Made by a program: the position numbers and the translations under genes. From Gammaproteobacteria bacterium (GTDB lineage Bacteria > Pseudomonadota > Gammaproteobacteria > Methylococcales > Methylomonadaceae): DNA of 37,731 nucleotides. The stretch spans positions 1-37,731 of the forward strand of contig JAHJSQ010000139.1 of NCBI GenBank assembly GCA_018830325.1, written 5' to 3'. Of this stretch, positions 6,914 to 16,047 are shown in pieces. Numbering within the stretch: position 1 is the first letter of the stretch; the number at the start of each line of letters is the position of its first letter. A model generated the notes under the pieces. It had not been told where the DNA came from. It saw nothing but the letters and a program-made list of their open reading frames with translations, and searched no databases.

Positions 6914-9900
6914 ATGACCCAATTTTTAAATCACAGTATCCTTGAAAAGCTTGGCGAAAGCATGCACGCAGATGTTTTTAAAGCGCAGCATGTTCGTACT
7001 TCGGAATTAGTCGTTTTAAAGGATATCAAGCTTCGTTTTTGCGTGAAGGGTATTGGCGATTATGTTCGGCAACAAATCGACTTGCTTAGCCAGTTAGCCA
7101 TACCGCATAGCATAATTCCGGAAATCCTCAGAAGGGAAAACGGCCGGCTGGTATTGCGGCAGCCTTATATCGATGCCAAGCCGTTATCCGAATGTTTGCC
7201 GTTAGGTTCTGAACCCGACATCGAACGTGTGCTGACTATCGCCGTAACGCTGGCCGAACGGCTCGAAGAAATGCATAAAGCCGGGCATATTCACAAAAGT
7301 ATCAAGCCGACCAATATTTTGATACGGCCGGATAATTTATCCGTCCAGATAATCGACGACATTCGTATCCTCGATATCAATCAGGTCAGTCATTTTATCT
7401 ACGATCCGCATTTTCGGAAACAGACCCTGCCTTATCTTTCGCCGGAACAGACCGGGCGCATCAAATACACGGTAAATTATGCAACCGATTTGTATTCTTT
7501 GGGCATGGTGCTTTATACCTGTCTAACCGGTAAGGCACCGTTTTCATTTAACGATCCGATCGCAATCGTTCATTCGCATCTTGCCGAAACGCCGGAGCCC
7601 TTACATCAAATCGACCCGCTAATTCCGGCGGCTTTAAGCAATATTATTGCGTTGCTTTTGGAAAAAGCACCCGAAAAGCGCTATCAAACCGCATCCGGCC
7701 TGGCAAATGATCTGCGCATTTGTTTGACGCAATGGCAGATGGAAAAACGTATCGACGATTTCGTATTGAAGCAGCGCGATTTCAGCAACCGGATTACGAT
7801 TCCATCGGTGATGGTCGGGCGAGACAGAGAAAAGCAGCAAATGTTGAGTGAGTTCAACAAAGTCTGCTCGGGCGTCTTTCGCGCCGCGTTGATTTCCGGT
7901 TGGTCGGGCATCGGTAAAACCCGGCTGATTCAGGAACTGCAATTGCCCATTGTCGCGCATTCCGGCTATTTCGCGTCGGGTAAGTTCGATCAGTTTAAGA
8001 AACACATTCCCTACAGCACCTTGATACAAGCGTTCACGAGCTTGATCAAAACCTTTTTGTCCGAAGACAAGGATAGGGTCGACTACTGGCGTAAGCGCAT
8101 CGGCGAGCAATTGGGCGACAACGGTCGCTTGATGATCGATTTGGTGCCGGAATTGGAACTGATTATCGGCCCGCAGCCGAATGTCGCCGATTTGCCGCCG
8201 GTCGAAGCGCGCAACCGTTTCAACGATACCATCGGACGTTTTATCGCTGCCTTGGCCAGCGCTGAAAATCCGTTGACCTTGTTCATCGACGATTTGCAAT
8301 GGTGCGACGCCGCAACCTTCGATGTTTTGGAAAGTCTATTCGACAATTCGGCGGAATATCCTTGGCTGTTTTGGGTGGGCGCGTACCGGCATAACGAAGT
8401 CGATGCCGGTCATCGATTGAATCGCTTGATCGAACGCATCAAGCGTGATAAATGGCCGTTGTTGGAGATTCGTTTGAATACCTTAGGCTTACATGAAGTC
8501 AATTTAATGACGGCCTATATTCTCAATACCTATCCTGTTCGGACCGAAGCATTGGCCGAGATCATATTTCAGACCTCGGCGGGCAATCCGTTGTTCGTCA
8601 ATGAAAGTTTGCGCTGGCTGCACAGTTACCGGCATTTGCATTTGGGCGATGACGGCATTTGGACTTGGGATGACGAACATTTACGGCATACCGAGATTCC
8701 CGATACGGCATTGGATTTGTTTAAGGACAAAATTACCAAGTTGGCTCGTCAGACGCTCGACATGTTGATGATTGGAGCCTGTCTGGGCGCGCGCTTTCAA
8801 GCCGAAGATTTGGCGCGCGCCGCCGGTATCGAAATGTCGGTGTTATATCAATTACTGTCGGAAGCCTTTGTCGATAACATTTTATTGCGTGAAAAAAATC
8901 AACTCTATTTTTTTCACGACCAAGTTCAAGCGGCGGTCGAGAGTTTCATGGATGAAACGAAAAAGCGCGAGGTTCACGAGCGTATCGCACAAGCCTATAT
9001 TGAAGCGATTCCCGAAAACGCCGATCTTGAGACGCAAGCGAATTTATTTGCGATCGTCGAACATTTAGAGGGCGGTCGTCCACAAAAACCCAGCGAGGAG
9101 CGGCTCAAACAAGAGGCCGTGTTTAATTACCATGCCGGAATTGCCGCGATGAAAGCACTGGCGATGGATAACGCCAATTTTTTCTTTGCGCAGGCCAAAG
9201 CCTTGTATCCCAATCCGGACTGGGACATCGATTATGAATTTTTATTCGATTTGCATAAATATTTGGCACGAACCGAAATGGCGCTCGGCAATCAGCCGGC
9301 TTCGGAAGCGATACTCAATACCTTGATTGCTAAGGCTAAAATCGATCTGGACCGGGTCGACTGCTTGTACGAGCAGACCACGGGCTTGTCGTCGATGGGC
9401 AAGTTCAAAGAGGCGATTGAATTGGGTAATCGCGGTTTGAGCTATTTTGGGCGCGCGATTCCGGAAGAGGACAATGAGGCCTTGCAGCGTGCGGGAAGCA
9501 TTCTGGAACAAATTCATCAAGCGCATGACGATGTCTGGCAACAAATTCTCGATATCACGCCCAGCGGCGATCGCGCGACGCGGATCGAAACCGGTATCTA
9601 TAGCGAATTGATACCGGATTATTACTTGGCCGGCATGGTGCCGCAATTGTATCTTTCCGCGATTCAGTCGACGCAAAACTGTTTGGCCGGCGGTGTCGAT
9701 GAAACGGTGATTTACGGTTTTTCGATGGTCGGATTGTATTTACAGCGTCAGGATAAATACGACATGTCGTTTCGATACGAAGATCTGGGCCTCGCGTTAT
9801 CGGAGCGCTACCCCGATACCTTCGGCGCAACCAAGGGAATCAACGGCATATTATGGACCAATATGCATAATCGAAGGTCATCCGAGCATATCATTCAGCA

Positions 9901-12034
9901 ATGTCAGCAAAATATTCACCGCGGCAAAAATTGCGGCGATTTATACAACGCCGGTTTGTCCTACGGGCCTTATCTTTGGCATTTGATCCATCGCGGTAAC
10001 GATTTGTATCAGGTGATTAGTGTGGCCGAAGAGTGCCGGCGCTTTTCGAAAAAATTTAATCTGTCGTTATCGCTCGGGCTTGCCGAAAGCGTATTTGCTG
10101 GCTGGGTCGATGAAATGAATGCCGGCCGAAATAAGCTAACCGAGGCGAAAATCGATGCCAAGTTAAAACGTTGGGAGCAAGACAAGCATGTCGTGTCGAT
10201 CGGCGGATATTACACTTTAAAAGGAATTAGCAGCCATTATCTCGGCGATTATCGGCTGGCAGCCGTTTTTCTGGCGAAGGCCGAGCCGTATTTACGGGGC
10301 CTAAGCGACAATATTTTAAACCGGCTCTGGTATGTATTTCGTTACGTCAATGGTTTGAGGCTAAATCAAACATTGGACGATCAGGAGCGAAATTATCTCT
10401 TGCGCTGCCTGGAGCGGGTCGAGGTTTGGTCCTCGTTGGGGCCGATTCTCAAGCCCTATTTGCTGTTCATGATGATGGAACGGGCTTGTCATGCCGGCGA
10501 CTTCAGTCAGGCACGACGCTATGGCTTGGATGCTATCGATTCGGCTAAGTCGCGGCAATTTCTATTTTTGGAGGCATTTTTACACGAACGGCTGGGACAG
10601 ATACTGCTCGATAGACAACACGATCATGCTTCGTATCATTTGAATTGGGCCGTTAAAATTTATCGTCAATGCGGCGCCGAAATCAAAACGGCGCAATTGG
10701 CGAAGCAATATTCGTTTACGGTTACCGAAAGGGGTAAACAGACCGAGCAATCGTTGGCGCAATTGCTCGATGTCGACTATTTGGTTCGAGCGACTCGAAC
10801 GATCACGCAACAACTCGATTTCAAACCCTTACTGGTGACGATCATGGAATCGGTGATGGCGCGCTTGGGTGCGAAAACCGGTTATTTGCTGATTGCCGAG
10901 AATCGGCAACTAAAAATATTGGCGAAAGGCGTCAAGCATGACCGGGTCGATGTCGAGGTTCGAGACGGTAGCGAATTGTCGGTCGATACCCTTAGCCTTG
11001 CGATCGTCAATTATGTTTATCGAACCGCCGAACTGGTGGTCTTGAACAATGCTGGGGCCGAAGGCGATTTTAAAACCGATGATACGGTACAGAAAAGGCA
11101 ACTCAAATCGGTATTATGCTTGCCGTTGCAAATGCAACAACAAGTCCTGGGTGTTTTGTATCTGGAAAACAGTTTAATCAAATCGGTGTTTTCTCTCGAA
11201 GATATCGAAATGACCCGGCTATTGACCGCACAAGCGGCGATTGCGCTGCAAAACACCTTGTTGATCGAAGAAATGAAACAAAGCCAGCTACAAATCAATT
11301 TGCTCAATAAAGAGCTCGAACAACGGGTTGCCGCGCGGACCTCGGCATTGAATAAAGCCAATGAAGAACTGAAAAGTTTTGCTTATGTCGTATCGCATGA
11401 TTTAAAAGCGCCTTTACGCGCGATCAATCAATTATCCGGCTGGATTGCCGAAGATTACCGAGAGGTTTTCGATGATGACGGCAAGGAGCAAATGGCCTTA
11501 TTGCAAAGCCGGGCAAAACGCATGCATGAGATGATCGACGGTATATTGCAGTATTCGCGGGTTGGGCGCATTAAAGAACCTGACGAAAAAATCGACATCA
11601 ATGTGTTATTAATAGAAATGATTAAGCATATCGCACCTCCGCCGCATATCGAAATCAAAGTGCAAGCTGGCTTACCGACGATCGTAGGAGAAAAGCTTAA
11701 AATATTTCAGGTTTTTCAAAATTTACTGGATAATGCGATCAAATATAACGATAAAAGCCATGGGGTTATTGAAATAAGTTGCCGCGAACACGAGTCCAGC
11801 TGGGAATTCAGCGTCAAAGATAACGGTCCGGGCATCCCAAGACACTATCAGGAGAAAATCTTCCAACTGTTTCAAACGCTCGCACCAAAGGATCAATCCG
11901 ATAGCACCGGTATCGGATTAAGCCTAATCGAAAAAATAGTCGACAACTGGGGCGGCCGTATCCGGATCGAGTCCGAACCGGGCTGCGGTTGCAATTTTTT
12001 GTTTACAATACCGAAAACCGCACAACATGAATAA
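6914..12034 (+). CDS. Giant pseudokinase-AAA-TPR-GAF hybrid sensor histidine kinase
   Basis: This 1706-residue cytoplasmic sensor belongs to the class annotated as Ser/Thr kinase/ATP-binding/sensor histidine kinase proteins. Residues 1-270 are a protein-kinase fold, but the catalytic loop reads HKSIKPTN (residue 129 is Ser where Asp is expected) and DFG is replaced by DDI (148-150), so it is probably a pseudokinase. An AAA/STAND-type ATPase follows, with Walker A GWSGIGKTRL (K335) and Walker B LFIDDLQW (D459-D460). Helical TPR-like repeats run from about 600 to 1260, then a GAF domain (about 1282-1447) and a coiled coil. The histidine kinase has an H-box SHDLKAPLRAI (H1495), N-box DNAIKYN, G1 DNGPGIP and G2 GIGLSLI. 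No membrane segments are seen. The stop overlaps the response regulator start by eight bases. Confidence 0.93.
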   Translation: MTQFLNHSILEKLGESMHADVFKAQHVRTSELVVLKDIKLRFCVKGIGDYVRQQIDLLSQLAIPHSIIPEILRRENGRLVLRQPYIDAKPLSECLPLGSEPDIERVLTIAVTLAERLEEMHKAGHIHKSIKPTNILIRPDNLSVQIIDDIRILDINQVSHFIYDPHFRKQTLPYLSPEQTGRIKYTVNYATDLYSLGMVLYTCLTGKAPFSFNDPIAIVHSHLAETPEPLHQIDPLIPAALSNIIALLLEKAPEKRYQTASGLANDLRICLTQWQMEKRIDDFVLKQRDFSNRITIPSVMVGRDREKQQMLSEFNKVCSGVFRAALISGWSGIGKTRLIQELQLPIVAHSGYFASGKFDQFKKHIPYSTLIQAFTSLIKTFLSEDKDRVDYWRKRIGEQLGDNGRLMIDLVPELELIIGPQPNVADLPPVEARNRFNDTIGRFIAALASAENPLTLFIDDLQWCDAATFDVLESLFDNSAEYPWLFWVGAYRHNEVDAGHRLNRLIERIKRDKWPLLEIRLNTLGLHEVNLMTAYILNTYPVRTEALAEIIFQTSAGNPLFVNESLRWLHSYRHLHLGDDGIWTWDDEHLRHTEIPDTALDLFKDKITKLARQTLDMLMIGACLGARFQAEDLARAAGIEMSVLYQLLSEAFVDNILLREKNQLYFFHDQVQAAVESFMDETKKREVHERIAQAYIEAIPENADLETQANLFAIVEHLEGGRPQKPSEERLKQEAVFNYHAGIAAMKALAMDNANFFFAQAKALYPNPDWDIDYEFLFDLHKYLARTEMALGNQPASEAILNTLIAKAKIDLDRVDCLYEQTTGLSSMGKFKEAIELGNRGLSYFGRAIPEEDNEALQRAGSILEQIHQAHDDVWQQILDITPSGDRATRIETGIYSELIPDYYLAGMVPQLYLSAIQSTQNCLAGGVDETVIYGFSMVGLYLQRQDKYDMSFRYEDLGLALSERYPDTFGATKGINGILWTNMHNRRSSEHIIQQCQQNIHRGKNCGDLYNAGLSYGPYLWHLIHRGNDLYQVISVAEECRRFSKKFNLSLSLGLAESVFAGWVDEMNAGRNKLTEAKIDAKLKRWEQDKHVVSIGGYYTLKGISSHYLGDYRLAAVFLAKAEPYLRGLSDNILNRLWYVFRYVNGLRLNQTLDDQERNYLLRCLERVEVWSSLGPILKPYLLFMMMERACHAGDFSQARRYGLDAIDSAKSRQFLFLEAFLHERLGQILLDRQHDHASYHLNWAVKIYRQCGAEIKTAQLAKQYSFTVTERGKQTEQSLAQLLDVDYLVRATRTITQQLDFKPLLVTIMESVMARLGAKTGYLLIAENRQLKILAKGVKHDRVDVEVRDGSELSVDTLSLAIVNYVYRTAELVVLNNAGAEGDFKTDDTVQKRQLKSVLCLPLQMQQQVLGVLYLENSLIKSVFSLEDIEMTRLLTAQAAIALQNTLLIEEMKQSQLQINLLNKELEQRVAARTSALNKANEELKSFAYVVSHDLKAPLRAINQLSGWIAEDYREVFDDDGKEQMALLQSRAKRMHEMIDGILQYSRVGRIKEPDEKIDINVLLIEMIKHIAPPPHIEIKVQAGLPTIVGEKLKIFQVFQNLLDNAIKYNDKSHGVIEISCREHESSWEFSVKDNGPGIPRHYQEKIFQLFQTLAPKDQSDSTGIGLSLIEKIVDNWGGRIRIESEPGCGCNFLFTIPKTAQHE

Positions 12035-12431
12035 CATACAACCCATTCTCTTGGTCGAGGATGATCAGGTCGATGTGATGACCGTTCAGCGGAGTTTCAA
12101 AAAACTTGGCGTCCTCAATGAATTGCTGGTTGTGCATGACGGCGAACAAGCGCTCGAATATTTACGCAATCCAGAACAAGGCTTGCCGGCCATCATTTTG
12201 CTCGATATCAACATGCCTAAGATGAACGGTCACGAATGCCTGAAACATCTCAAAGAGCATCCGGTATTCAGAAATATTCCGGTCATGATGCTGACCTCAT
12301 CAAAAGAAAGGCAGGATGTCGACCGTTGTTTCGACTTAGGAATTTCCGGGTATATTCTCAAGCCGGTCGATTACGAACAGTTTTTAGACGCAATCCAGGT
12401 GCTTAAGCCTTATTGGACGCAGCGTTCATGA
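12027..12431 (+). CDS. Single-domain CheY/Rcp1-like response regulator
   Basis: This 134-residue receiver domain has no output domain. Its acidic pair is in VEDDQVD, the phosphoacceptor is D60 (LLDINMPKMNG), the switch Thr is in MLTSS, and the conserved Lys is K112 (ILKPVD). The long loop with HECLKHLKEHP resembles the Rcp1 type that pairs with phytochrome-like or hybrid kinases lacking their own receiver. It overlaps the histidine kinase by eight bases and the next gene by four (ATGA), so it is almost certainly the direct phosphate partner of that kinase, perhaps a shuttle to the following regulator. Confidence 0.93.
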   Translation: MNNIQPILLVEDDQVDVMTVQRSFKKLGVLNELLVVHDGEQALEYLRNPEQGLPAIILLDINMPKMNGHECLKHLKEHPVFRNIPVMMLTSSKERQDVDRCFDLGISGYILKPVDYEQFLDAIQVLKPYWTQRS

Positions 12432-14587
12432 CCAGGAAAAAGCCGGTGAGCTTGCTGTTGGTCGAAGACGATTTGGCTGATCAGATGAGTTTCAAGCGCT
12501 TTGTCAAACAAGAACAATTACTTTACGACTATACGATTGCAGAATCGGTGGCTGAAGCGGTTGATCTGTTGAAAAAACAGACCTTCGATATCGTGTTGGC
12601 CGACCATGCGCTCGGCGACGGAACCGCATTCGATATCGTCGATTATATTCCGATGGCAACCCCGATTATTTTTGTGACCGGTAGCGGCAACGAAGCTGTC
12701 GCCGTGAAAGCTCTGAAACTGGGTGCCGCCGATTATTTGACCAAGGATATCAACGGCGAATATCTGCATCTCATCCCGATTACAATCGACAATGTTTTAA
12801 AAGCGAAAGCGGTCGAAGCGGAACTGGAATCCTATCGCCGGCATCTTGAACAATTGGTTGAAGAACGTACCGCCGAACTGCGTTTGGAAATCGATTACCG
12901 CAAGCAGGCCGAGGAAAGGTTGACGCAGGAAAAAGAGCGAGCCCAAGTTACGCTCAAATCGATCGGCGATGCGGTAATCGTTACCGACAATACCGGCCGG
13001 ATCGAATTCATCAATCCCGCCGCCGAAAAACTGACCGAATGGCGGCATGCCGAAGCGCTCGGCCGTCCTATCGACGAAGTTTTCCATATTATCGACGAAA
13101 AAACCCGAAAGCCATTGCCGAATCCGGTCGCGCAATGTTTATCCGAGGGCGAGGCGAAAATTCTGGTAAGCGGCACAGTTTTAATCGATCGATTGGGCCG
13201 CGAATATGCGATACAGGATTCGGCGGCTCCGATTCGCGGGGAAGGTAACGAAATCCAAGGCGTGGTCTTGGTATTCAGCGATGTCAGTCACGCCCGCCGT
13301 TTATCGAGAGAGCTAGCCTATCAAGCGTCGCACGATCCCTTGACGGGCTTGGTCAATCGCCGCGAATTCGAATCGCGGTTGAACCGCGTATTGCGGACTC
13401 GTAAAGTATGCGAAGATCAATTCGCGTTTTGCTATCTCGATCTCGATCAATTCAAAGTGATTAACGATACTTGCGGACATACCGCAGGTGATGAACTGCT
13501 CAAGCAGGTGACTTCATTATTGCAGCGTAAGGTACGTAAACGGGATACATTGGCGCGCTTGGGCGGCGACGAATTCGGGGTGCTGATGGAACATTGCGCG
13601 ATCGAGCAAGCCGAACGGCTGGCCGACGAACTGCGCGAAATCATTGCCGATTATCGATTCAACTGGAACAACCAAAGCTTTCATATCGGTGTCAGCATCG
13701 GCTTAATGGCGATTACCGACGAATTTAATTGCTTGAACGATTTGTTAATGGTCGCCGATGCATCTTGTTATGCCGCGAAAGATGCCGGACGTAACCGGGT
13801 TTTTGTCTATCAAAAAAACGACGAGGAAATTCGCCGGCTATCCGGGCAAATGCAATGGGTCGCCAAACTCAACGACGCGCTCGATAATCAACGCTTTCAA
13901 TTATACCGTCAGCCCATCTACAGTACAGCCATGCAAGGTGGCGAACACTATGAAATTTTGGTCAGGATTTTGAGTGCGGACGGAGAAATCATTCTGCCCG
14001 GCGCATTTATTCCGGCCGCCGAGCGCTACGGCCTGATGAGTCGAATCGACGAATACATCATCGAAAATACGCTGCTTTGGTTTGCCGAACATTCTGGCGC
14101 GCTGGCCGATCTGTCGATGTGCTCGATAAATTTATCGGGGCAAACGCTCGGTTCAGATTCGGCTCAGCTCTGTATTCAGGCGGCGCTAAAAAAATTCAAT
14201 TTACCGGCGGATCGCTTCTGCTTTGAAGTGACCGAAACCGCCGCGATTGCCAATTTGAACCAAGCGACTCAATTCATGGGGGCCTTGAAAACGCTAGGCT
14301 GCTGTTTTGCGTTGGACGATTTCGGCAGCGGCTTGTCGTCGTTCGCCTACCTGAAAAATCTGCCGGTGGATTTTCTAAAAATCGACGGAATGTTTGTCAA
14401 GGATATTTGTTGCGATCCGGTCGATTTGGCGATGGTCAAATCGATCAATGAAATTGGGCATTTGCTGGGTAAACAAACCATTGCCGAATTCGTTGAAACC
14501 GAAGCGATCTATCAGCATTTATTGGAATTAGGCGTCGACTATGCCCAAGGCTTTTGGTTGGGTCGTCCCGAGCCGTTGGGCGAATAA
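12428..14587 (+). CDS. Response regulator with PAS, GGDEF and EAL domains (c-di-GMP turnover)
   Basis: This 719-residue protein turns over c-di-GMP. The receiver (1-125) has phosphoacceptor D59 in VLADHALGDG. A coiled coil (about 130-170) leads to a PAS domain (about 178-300), the GGDEF domain (about 310-475) and the EAL domain (about 485-715). The active-site GGDEF (379-383) is intact, and an RxxD inhibitory site (RKRD, 370-373) sits exactly five residues before it, predicting product feedback. The EAL signature reads EIL (509-511), but the other phosphodiesterase residues are present: NLSG, FEVTET, DDFGSG, LKID, AEFVE and AQGFWLG. Both activities are possible. The start ATG overlaps the previous stop in ATGA; the frame is open to TTG 12413. 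The downstream polysaccharide genes are a plausible target, by inference. Confidence 0.94.
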   Translation: MTRKKPVSLLLVEDDLADQMSFKRFVKQEQLLYDYTIAESVAEAVDLLKKQTFDIVLADHALGDGTAFDIVDYIPMATPIIFVTGSGNEAVAVKALKLGAADYLTKDINGEYLHLIPITIDNVLKAKAVEAELESYRRHLEQLVEERTAELRLEIDYRKQAEERLTQEKERAQVTLKSIGDAVIVTDNTGRIEFINPAAEKLTEWRHAEALGRPIDEVFHIIDEKTRKPLPNPVAQCLSEGEAKILVSGTVLIDRLGREYAIQDSAAPIRGEGNEIQGVVLVFSDVSHARRLSRELAYQASHDPLTGLVNRREFESRLNRVLRTRKVCEDQFAFCYLDLDQFKVINDTCGHTAGDELLKQVTSLLQRKVRKRDTLARLGGDEFGVLMEHCAIEQAERLADELREIIADYRFNWNNQSFHIGVSIGLMAITDEFNCLNDLLMVADASCYAAKDAGRNRVFVYQKNDEEIRRLSGQMQWVAKLNDALDNQRFQLYRQPIYSTAMQGGEHYEILVRILSADGEIILPGAFIPAAERYGLMSRIDEYIIENTLLWFAEHSGALADLSMCSINLSGQTLGSDSAQLCIQAALKKFNLPADRFCFEVTETAAIANLNQATQFMGALKTLGCCFALDDFGSGLSSFAYLKNLPVDFLKIDGMFVKDICCDPVDLAMVKSINEIGHLLGKQTIAEFVETEAIYQHLLELGVDYAQGFWLGRPEPLGE

Positions 14588-14610
14588 GAAAAATAAAGAA
14601 AAAAACACCA

Positions 14611-15201
14611 CTATTCGCTACCGTGACGGAACGATTTCATGATCATCAAAAAAGCCAGAAAATCATAAAGCCCGTGAATGATCATCGGCGTCATCAGGTT
14701 TCTTTCGCCGCCGAAGTCCATTGCCAAGCCGAGATAAATACCGATTAGGGTTGCCAGTAGCGCATAAAGCGGTGTCACGGCATGGACCAATCCAAAAATG
14801 ATATTACTGCCGATAAGTCCCGCAGCCATTCCCCAAGAGGCTTCGATCCACGGTTGAATCAATCCTCTAAACAATAACTCCTCTGAAAATCCGGCGATCG
14901 CGGCGAGAAAAAAAATATCGGTCCATTGGCATGTTTTCAGCCCGGAACCTAGGGTGTCGACCAATAGGCTGCGAATTTTACGAATCGATGGGATATTGAT
15001 TTGCTCAAGTGCGAAAAAAAATATAAATAACGGCACCGTGCCGACAATACCGTGAAAAAGCGCTTGTTCGGAAAAATAAAGATCGGCAAAAGGATTAATA
15101 CCGGCAAACCAGCCCAACAAAGCGGCGACTAGAATCAGCGAGCCTTCGAAATTGCAGGCGGTGGTAAAAAAGCGGGAAGAGTCGAATGAGGATTTGGCCA
15201 T
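14611..15201 (-). CDS. CPBP-family intramembrane metalloprotease
   Basis: This 196-residue polytopic membrane protein belongs to the CPBP/Abi (type II CAAX-protease-like) family. The conserved active-site motifs are all visible: EELLFR (E107, E108, R112), FGLVH (H140) and HGLYD (H176, D180). The family contains prenyl-protein proteases in eukaryotes; in bacteria most members have unknown substrates, and some protect against bacteriocins. About six hydrophobic segments are present. It converges on the GGDEF/EAL gene with 23 bases between, and is divergent from the YcgL gene with an 86-base shared promoter gap. No strong ribosome binding site is seen before ATG 15201. Confidence 0.88.
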   Translation of the reverse strand: MAKSSFDSSRFFTTACNFEGSLILVAALLGWFAGINPFADLYFSEQALFHGIVGTVPLFIFFFALEQINIPSIRKIRSLLVDTLGSGLKTCQWTDIFFLAAIAGFSEELLFRGLIQPWIEASWGMAAGLIGSNIIFGLVHAVTPLYALLATLIGIYLGLAMDFGGERNLMTPMIIHGLYDFLAFLMIMKSFRHGSE

Positions 15202-15287
15202 GAGGGAATCGTTAATTAATCGGCATAGGGATTCTAAACAAAAACAGCTAAAATGCTCAATCCGTTGTCGTTTAAAAGAACCCGATT

Positions 15288-15545
15288 ATGCAGTGTTTTA
15301 TTTATAAAAGTCTAAAAAAAGAAGAGCTTTATTTGTATCTCGATAAAAAAGACGATTTTACCGAAGTGCCGGATACTTTGTTCAAATCGATCAGTCCGAT
15401 GCAATACGTGATGGAGCTGGAGTTGACAGCGGACCGTAAACTGGCACGCGAAAATTCGGAGAGAGTCATAGAAAGTCTTAAGGCCAAAGGCTTTTTCGTG
15501 CAAATGCCGCCGACTTTGCTTCCCGGATCGGAAAAGATCCAGTGA
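15288..15545 (+). CDS. ycgL: YcgL-domain protein
   Basis: This 85-residue protein matches the gammaproteobacterial YcgL (DUF709) family: it begins MQCFIYKSLKKEELYLYL, has the middle TLFKSI and ends with a GFFVQMPP-type segment. The length is normal for the family. Its biochemical role is not established. The gene is divergent from the CPBP protease and followed by a 500-base gap. Being restricted mainly to gammaproteobacteria, it supports the host assignment. Confidence 0.9.
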   Translation: MQCFIYKSLKKEELYLYLDKKDDFTEVPDTLFKSISPMQYVMELELTADRKLARENSERVIESLKAKGFFVQMPPTLLPGSEKIQ

Positions 15546-15634
15546 TTCATTTGTTGAGTATTTAACATCTTAGCCTTCTCGTCGGTCTATGCAGCAATTT
15601 TTTATTTTCCTTACAAACAATCGGTGTTATAGTT

Positions 15635-15651
15635 TGTTCAATAGTTGAACA
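15635..15651. promoter_or_regulatory. 17-bp dyad TGTTCAA-N3-TTGAACA
   Basis: This is a perfect 7-bp inverted repeat around TAG, in the 500-base gap between ycgL and the MarR-type regulator. It has the size and symmetry of a winged-helix regulator operator. A TTATAGT sequence at about 15627-15633 could be an overlapping -10. The cognate factor is unknown, and the site is about 400 bases before the regulator's start. Confidence 0.3.
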
Positions 15652-15777
15652 GAGTTACCGCGCTTGCTGATCGTGACACAGTAGGGCGGTAGCGTGCCTG
15701 AAGCTATTACTCCCTTTTGATCGAAAAACCGTCTAAGAATAAAAGGTATGAGATGTGTCTATCGAGGACCGCCGTTC

Positions 15778-15887
15778 ACCCAGCACCTAAATTATCCCAG
15801 ATAGTTAACCATAGCCAATGAACTATGGAATTTAGGTGCTGGGTAAACCCGTCCATGGGGGCTTGACGGCAGCGTTCCCTGCTGCCG
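15778..15887. repeat. Palindromic repeat, second copy of the 1064-1171 element
   Basis: A 16-bp perfect stem (15778-15793 with 15829-15844) has the same arm sequence as at 1064-1130 (ACCCAGCACCTAAATT), with a nearly identical 35-base loop that contains an inner CCATAG/CTATGG stem. After GTCCATG comes a second hairpin CGGCAGC/GCTGCCG (15867-15887). In the first copy that hairpin has different bases (TGCCAGC/GCTGGCA), so pairing is kept while sequence changes. This copy lacks the 13-bp outer repeats of copy 1. Instead, an ATTACTCCCTTT/AAAGGGAGTAAT pair lies outside it at about 15705-15717 and 15943-15954. The rest of the 15546-16047 gap shows no gene. Confidence 0.6.
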
Positions 15888-15978
15888 ACATCCTCGCTAG
15901 CCACACCCCATACCTTCATAAAGTTAGCCATTTTTTGACTATAAAGGGAGTAATTTGAAATCCAAATCGATCGGTACT

Positions 15979-16013
15979 AACAATATTTGTTGGCTTGAGT
16001 AAGCAATATTGCT
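15979..16013. promoter_or_regulatory. Twin palindromes before the EPS-type MarR gene
   Basis: AGCAATATTGCT (16002-16013) is a perfect 12-bp palindrome, 34 bases before the regulator ATG. A related near-palindrome AACAATATTTGTT lies at 15979-15991. Their centres are about 22 bases apart, two helical turns, so dimers on both would face the same way. This is a reasonable autoregulatory operator for the adjacent MarR-like protein, by inference. Confidence 0.4.
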
Positions 16014-16047
16014 AGACACACCTCCTATTCCTACCGAATAAAAACCC

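Noticed and set aside
7634-8299. 221-codon minus-strand open frame
   Set aside because: It lies wholly inside the AAA domain of the sensor kinase, whose motifs are certain; the peptide has no recognisable family features.
14588-14610. Rho-independent terminator between convergent genes
   Set aside because: The A-rich 23-base gap has no stem.
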